A stretch of DNA of 56,291 nt from Aureimonas glaciei. GTDB taxonomy: Bacteria; Pseudomonadota; Alphaproteobacteria; Rhizobiales; Rhizobiaceae. Below are positions 52,464-56,291 of this stretch, in pieces (the stretch's first letter is position 1; each line of letters starts with the position of its first letter). The translations under genes were made by a program, and so were the position numbers. The notes below the pieces were generated by a model. The model worked only from the letters and a program-made list of their open reading frames with translations. It had not been told where the DNA came from and ran no database searches. The DNA lies in NCBI RefSeq assembly GCF_014643375.1, contig NZ_BMJJ01000019.1:1-56291 (forward strand). Reading direction: 5' to 3'.

Positions 52464-52580
52464 CTACACGAACACCATCGCGCCGACCATCAGCATGGCT
52501 GCGGCGGTCGCGAGGGTCGGCCAGATCGGCGTCGGGTTCGAGTGGGGCGCACGGCGGCGCGGAGAGGACGAGAGGATCAT
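52464..52580 (-). CDS. Candidate 38-aa single-span membrane peptide
   Basis: ATG to TAG frame: a basic Pro/Arg-rich N terminus (MILSSSPRRRAPHSNPTPIW) then a hydrophobic helix LATAAAMLMVGAMVFV. AGGA is placed 10-14 nt before the ATG. The compact gene order with the next gene (8-bp gap), helix at the C terminus and positive N terminus are what a real small tail-type membrane protein would show. No family recognised; could be chance. Confidence 0.5.
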   Translation of the reverse strand: MILSSSPRRRAPHSNPTPIWPTLATAAAMLMVGAMVFV

Positions 52581-52895
52581 TCGCGCGGTTCCTGAGTGAG
52601 GTCATCCTCCGGCGGTCGGAGCAGAGCCTTAACGGCCATTAACCCTTGTGGTTGCAGTCGAAACACGGCTTCTTCGTGCGTCTTCCCGAGGGCTGCAGCG
52701 GGCAGACGGTCCGGTGATCGCGCCGAGCTATTCGCCGGGATCTCGTCGCGCGCCCCACCGGTCTCGCGCGCGCCTCAGGAAAACGCTGCGGGCGGACGGC
52801 GAATGCCGCGCCGCTGTGGCCCGGTGTCTCTGGCGCAAGCGCTCAAACCCCGCTAGGCCACGGGCGAACAAGCACCTTCCCCCGGAAAGCGCGCC
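52581..52895. other. 315-bp divergent spacer with TTAA-N6-TTAA motif
   Basis: TTAACGGCCATTAACC at 52629-52644 is two TTAA half-sites six bases apart, close to but not the CtrA consensus TTAA-N7-TTAA. It lies ~50 bp upstream of the leftward small gene. Nothing else recognised. Confidence 0.4.
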
Positions 52896-54173
52896 GTGAG
52901 CATCGAGGACGAGAGCGGGACGCCGGCAGCGCCGGTGGCCTCGGAAAAGCCTGTGTCGGAGGACCGGTTTGCGGTCTTCCGCAACGGCCAGTATCTGCGC
53001 TACTGGCTGGCCCGCCTCGGCACGTCCTTCGCGGTGCAGATCGTCGCCGTCTCCGTCGGCTGGCAGATCTACGATCTGACGCGCGATCCGCTCGATCTCG
53101 GCCTCGTCGGCCTCTGCCAGTTCCTGCCGGCGCTGCTCCTCGTGCTCGTCACCGGCTCGGTCGCCGACCGCTATTCCCGCCGCAAGATCATGGGCGTGTC
53201 GATCATCGTCGAGGCGCTGGGCGCGGCGGTGCTGCTGGCCATGACCTATGAGGGCCTCTCCTCGCCGCTGCCGGTCTTCGCCGTCCTCGTCGGCTTCGGC
53301 ATCGCCCGCGCCTTCTTCGGCCCGGCGAGCCAGGCGCTGGTGGTCAATCTGGTGCCGCGCGAGGAACTGCCGGAGGCGATCGCCTGGAACTCCTCGGCCT
53401 GGCAGATCGCCTCGATCGTCGGCCCGGTCGCCGGCGGCCTCCTCTACGGCTTTTCCCCGCATGCCGCCTATTGGGTGGCGCTTCTGATGTTTCTCGGCTC
53501 GGCGGCCTGCGTCCTGTCGATGCGCAAGCTGCCGCGCGCCGCCGCCAACGAGCCGGCGACGCTGGAGACCGTCGTCGCCGGCTTCCGCTTCATCTGGCAC
53601 GAGAAGGTAGTGCTCGGTGCCATCTCGCTCGACCTCTTTGCCGTGCTGCTCGGCGGCGCCGTGGCCTTGATGCCGATCTATGCCCGCGACGTGCTCGACG
53701 TCGGCCCCTGGGGCCTCGGCATGCTGCGCGCGGCGCCCGGCATCGGCGCCATCGCCATGGTCGTCTACCTCACCCGCCATCCCGTGCGGCAGAATGCCGG
53801 CCTGGTGATGTTCGCCTTCGTCGCTTTGTTCGGCGCCTTCACCGTCGTCTTCGGCCTGTCGACCTGGCCTTGGCTCTCGATCGTGGCGCTGGCGCTGATG
53901 GGGGCTTCGGACATGATCTCGGTCTATGTCCGCGAGACGCTGCTGCAGCTCTGGACGCCGGACGAGGTGCGCGGCCGGGTGAACGCCGTGAACATGGTCT
54001 TCGTCGGCGCCTCGAACGAGCTCGGCGAGTTCCGTGCCGGCGTCATGGCCTTCTGGATCGGGGCGGTTCCGGCGGTGGTGGTCGGCGGCATGGCGACGAT
54101 GGGCATCGCCGCGCTCTGGGCAAAGCTGTTTCCGGATCTGCGCAAGGCCCAGCATCTGCGCGGGCGCGACTAG
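52896..54173 (+). CDS. MFS transporter, EntS/MFS_3-like
   Basis: 425 aa, 12 predicted helices. FRNGQYLRYWLARLGTSFAVQIVAVSVGWQIYDLTRDPLDLGL opens helix 1-2; VADRYSRRKIM is the conserved loop 2-3 motif; FFGPASQALVVNLVPREELPEAIAWNSSAWQIASIVGPVAGG and VRGRVNAVNMVFVGASNELGEF are typical of the EntS-like exporter group. Probably a drug/siderophore efflux carrier; substrate unknown. GTG start with GGAAAG upstream. Convergent with the HAD gene (17 bp). Confidence 0.92.
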   Translation: MSIEDESGTPAAPVASEKPVSEDRFAVFRNGQYLRYWLARLGTSFAVQIVAVSVGWQIYDLTRDPLDLGLVGLCQFLPALLLVLVTGSVADRYSRRKIMGVSIIVEALGAAVLLAMTYEGLSSPLPVFAVLVGFGIARAFFGPASQALVVNLVPREELPEAIAWNSSAWQIASIVGPVAGGLLYGFSPHAAYWVALLMFLGSAACVLSMRKLPRAAANEPATLETVVAGFRFIWHEKVVLGAISLDLFAVLLGGAVALMPIYARDVLDVGPWGLGMLRAAPGIGAIAMVVYLTRHPVRQNAGLVMFAFVALFGAFTVVFGLSTWPWLSIVALALMGASDMISVYVRETLLQLWTPDEVRGRVNAVNMVFVGASNELGEFRAGVMAFWIGAVPAVVVGGMATMGIAALWAKLFPDLRKAQHLRGRD

Positions 54174-54190
54174 CGTCGCGGCGACCCGCC

Positions 54191-54892
54191 TCAGGCGAGG
54201 TCGTCGACGAGGCCGAGAAGATCGGCGAAACGCTCCAGGCGGAAGAAGCGCGGGTCGGTTTCCGGCGCCTCGGCGTGCTCATGCACCCAGGTGAGGTCGT
54301 GCGGGATGAAGACGCCGGTGCTGCCGGCCGCGATCGCCGGCAGGATGTCCGACTTCAGCGAATTGCCGACCATCATCGCCCGCGCCGGCCCGTCGCCGTG
54401 CCGGGAGAAGACCCGCTCATAGACGGCCTGCGTCTTGTCGCTGACGATCTCGACCGCGTCGAACAGCTCGCCGAGGCCGGAGGCGGCGAGCTTGCGCTCC
54501 TGGTCGAAGAGGTCGCCCTTGGTGACGAGAACGAGCCGGAACCGCGGCGCGAGAGCCTCCAGCGTCGGCAGCACGCCCGGCAGCGTCTCGACGGGATGGG
54601 CGAGCATCTCGCGCCCGATGTCGAGAATCTGGCGCATCAGCGCCCCCGGCGCGGCATTCTGCGTCAGCTCCAGCGCCGTCTCGATCATCGACAGGGTAAA
54701 ACCCTTCACCCCAAAGCCGTAGAGCGCGAGATTGCGCCGCTCGGCCGCCAGAAGGCGCGCCGAAATGTCCGGCCCGTCGCCATGCCCCGCCAAAAGCCCG
54801 GCGAATCGATCCTCCGTCAGTCTGTAGAACTGCTCGCTCTGCCAGAGCGTGTCGTCGGCATCGAAGCCGATGGTGGTGAGGCTCTCGTCCAT
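54191..54892 (-). CDS. HAD-superfamily hydrolase
   Basis: 233 aa. Motif I FDADDTLW (Asp11, Asp13), motif II in LVTKGD, motif III lysine in SDKTQAVYERVF and motif IV MVGNSLKSDILPAIAAG. A helical cap domain lies between motifs I and II. Members of this DxD-DTLW subgroup are phosphatases of small metabolites; substrate unknown. Start at ATG 54892 (MDESLTTIGF). Confidence 0.9.
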   Translation of the reverse strand: MDESLTTIGFDADDTLWQSEQFYRLTEDRFAGLLAGHGDGPDISARLLAAERRNLALYGFGVKGFTLSMIETALELTQNAAPGALMRQILDIGREMLAHPVETLPGVLPTLEALAPRFRLVLVTKGDLFDQERKLAASGLGELFDAVEIVSDKTQAVYERVFSRHGDGPARAMMVGNSLKSDILPAIAAGSTGVFIPHDLTWVHEHAEAPETDPRFFRLERFADLLGLVDDLA

Positions 54893-54975
54893 GCCGGGAT
54901 GATGCGGGAGTTTTTGCCGGGGAGTCCAGAGGGCCGAAAGCGGCGGCACGTCTGCTCAGCCGACAGCGCGGCACC

Positions 54976-55833
<858 letters not shown>

Positions 55834-56291
55834 GATGGAGTAAAGACGCACTGAATGTCCTCTGTTGGCCGGCGGCCAACGACCGACAAGCACTTGGCTT
55901 TGCCCGCTCTTAACCTTGGCGTCCGGGCGCGGCAAGCGCTCTTGTGGCCGAGAGACATGTTCAAAACTTGTCCCGGGGGAAAGGTGCGGCTCACCGCGCT
56001 GAACCCCCATGCTGAGCCTGTCGAAGCACAGGAAGCCGGCACCCCATCGGCGCATGGCGCGCCTTTGAGCTGCGACAGGACGACCGCCGCGACAACGCGC
56101 TTTCTTCTCCCCTCCGGGGAGAAGTGCCCGGCAGGGCGATGAGGGGCGCCGAAGGCGGCAGCCGCGGAGTGGTCGGACGTCCGCGCCCCCTCATCCCGCT
56201 GCCTGTCCAGCGGATTGATGAGTAACAGAACTGCCCGGATGGATGGGTTACACTTCTTCGGCTTTGGAAGGGTCCCGGTCTGCGTCGGTCG
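55834..56291. other. 458-bp right-edge region with REP-like element
   Basis: No gene supported. A REP-like repeat occupies 56104-56195; the last ~95 bp have a different, less GC-rich character and I cannot assign them. Confidence 0.45.
56104..56195. repeat. REP-like element, copy B
   Basis: CTTCTCCCCTCCGGGGAGAAG hairpin followed by TGCCCGGCAGGGCGATGAGGGG, identical to the reverse complement of the right part of the 50865-50994 element. It then continues with ~45 bp ending CCCCCTCATCC. Confidence 0.75.

Overview
The window is high-GC DNA (visibly around two-thirds G+C). Gene content and order fit an alphaproteobacterium of the order Hyphomicrobiales (Rhizobiales), perhaps near the Aurantimonadaceae or Rhizobiaceae. 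Indicators are a Met/Gly-rich Ffh tail, a dapF-mtaB-ftsY run, a ccmABCDG cluster divergent from acnA, an IalB-family protein, DUF2794, and a GGAAC-N16-CGTT promoter of the EcfG general-stress type. The family assignment is inference; most single genes are ordinary for this order.

Layout. 0-1 kb: no convincing long gene; a strong leftward promoter of stable-RNA type at the very edge, and a small-ORF candidate. 1-3.2 kb: ffh-rpsP (leftward). 3.6-5.9 kb: a metallo-beta-lactamase-fold hydrolase and a membrane-anchored EEP-family phosphatase/nuclease. 6-10.1 kb: two chemoreceptors with nearly identical signalling halves and different sensor halves. 10.7-14.7 kb: dapF, mtaB, ftsY. 14.7-20.1 kb: an accessory-looking stretch with hicAB, yciB, two tandem DUF533 genes, a secreted Cys-repeat protein, a Nudix hydrolase and parDE. 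20.2-23.1 kb: ccmGDCBA for cytochrome c maturation. 23.6-26.3 kb: acnA. 26.5-46.3 kb: mainly housekeeping and membrane genes on both strands (DUF1223, DUF2794, GNATs, Bax inhibitor-1-like, an ABC export system divergent from tesA, thpR, DUF1232, IalB, rlmN, an orphan BrnA-like antitoxin, GST, LysE, PAP2, argG, a stress-type small membrane protein, lactate permease, an LLM flavin oxidoreductase). 46.4-46.9 kb: three tandem copies of a ~198-bp palindromic repeat. 47-50.8 kb: an OmpR-type regulator, an L,D-transpeptidase and an FdhF/YdeP-type molybdoenzyme. 51-56.3 kb: DUF167 and YggT, tRNA-Ala(CGC), two small genes, an MFS exporter, a HAD hydrolase and a diguanylate cyclase, with REP-like repeats.

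How genes work together. Ffh and FtsY are the two GTPases of co-translational membrane targeting. ccmABCD with ccmG deliver haem and reduce apocytochrome c. The leaderless start/stop overlaps in ccmA/ccmB, ccmG/ccmD, the ABC ATPase/permease pair and parD/parE indicate translational coupling.

I see no CRISPR array, prophage, complete insertion sequence or clearly new multi-gene system. The best candidates for unexplored biology are the two-repeat secreted Cys protein, the palindrome/hairpin/small-ORF unit near 0.6-0.85 kb, the 38-aa membrane ORF at 52.5 kb, the orphan terminator with structured upstream DNA at 3.4-3.5 kb, and the shared operator-like sites around the lactate permease.
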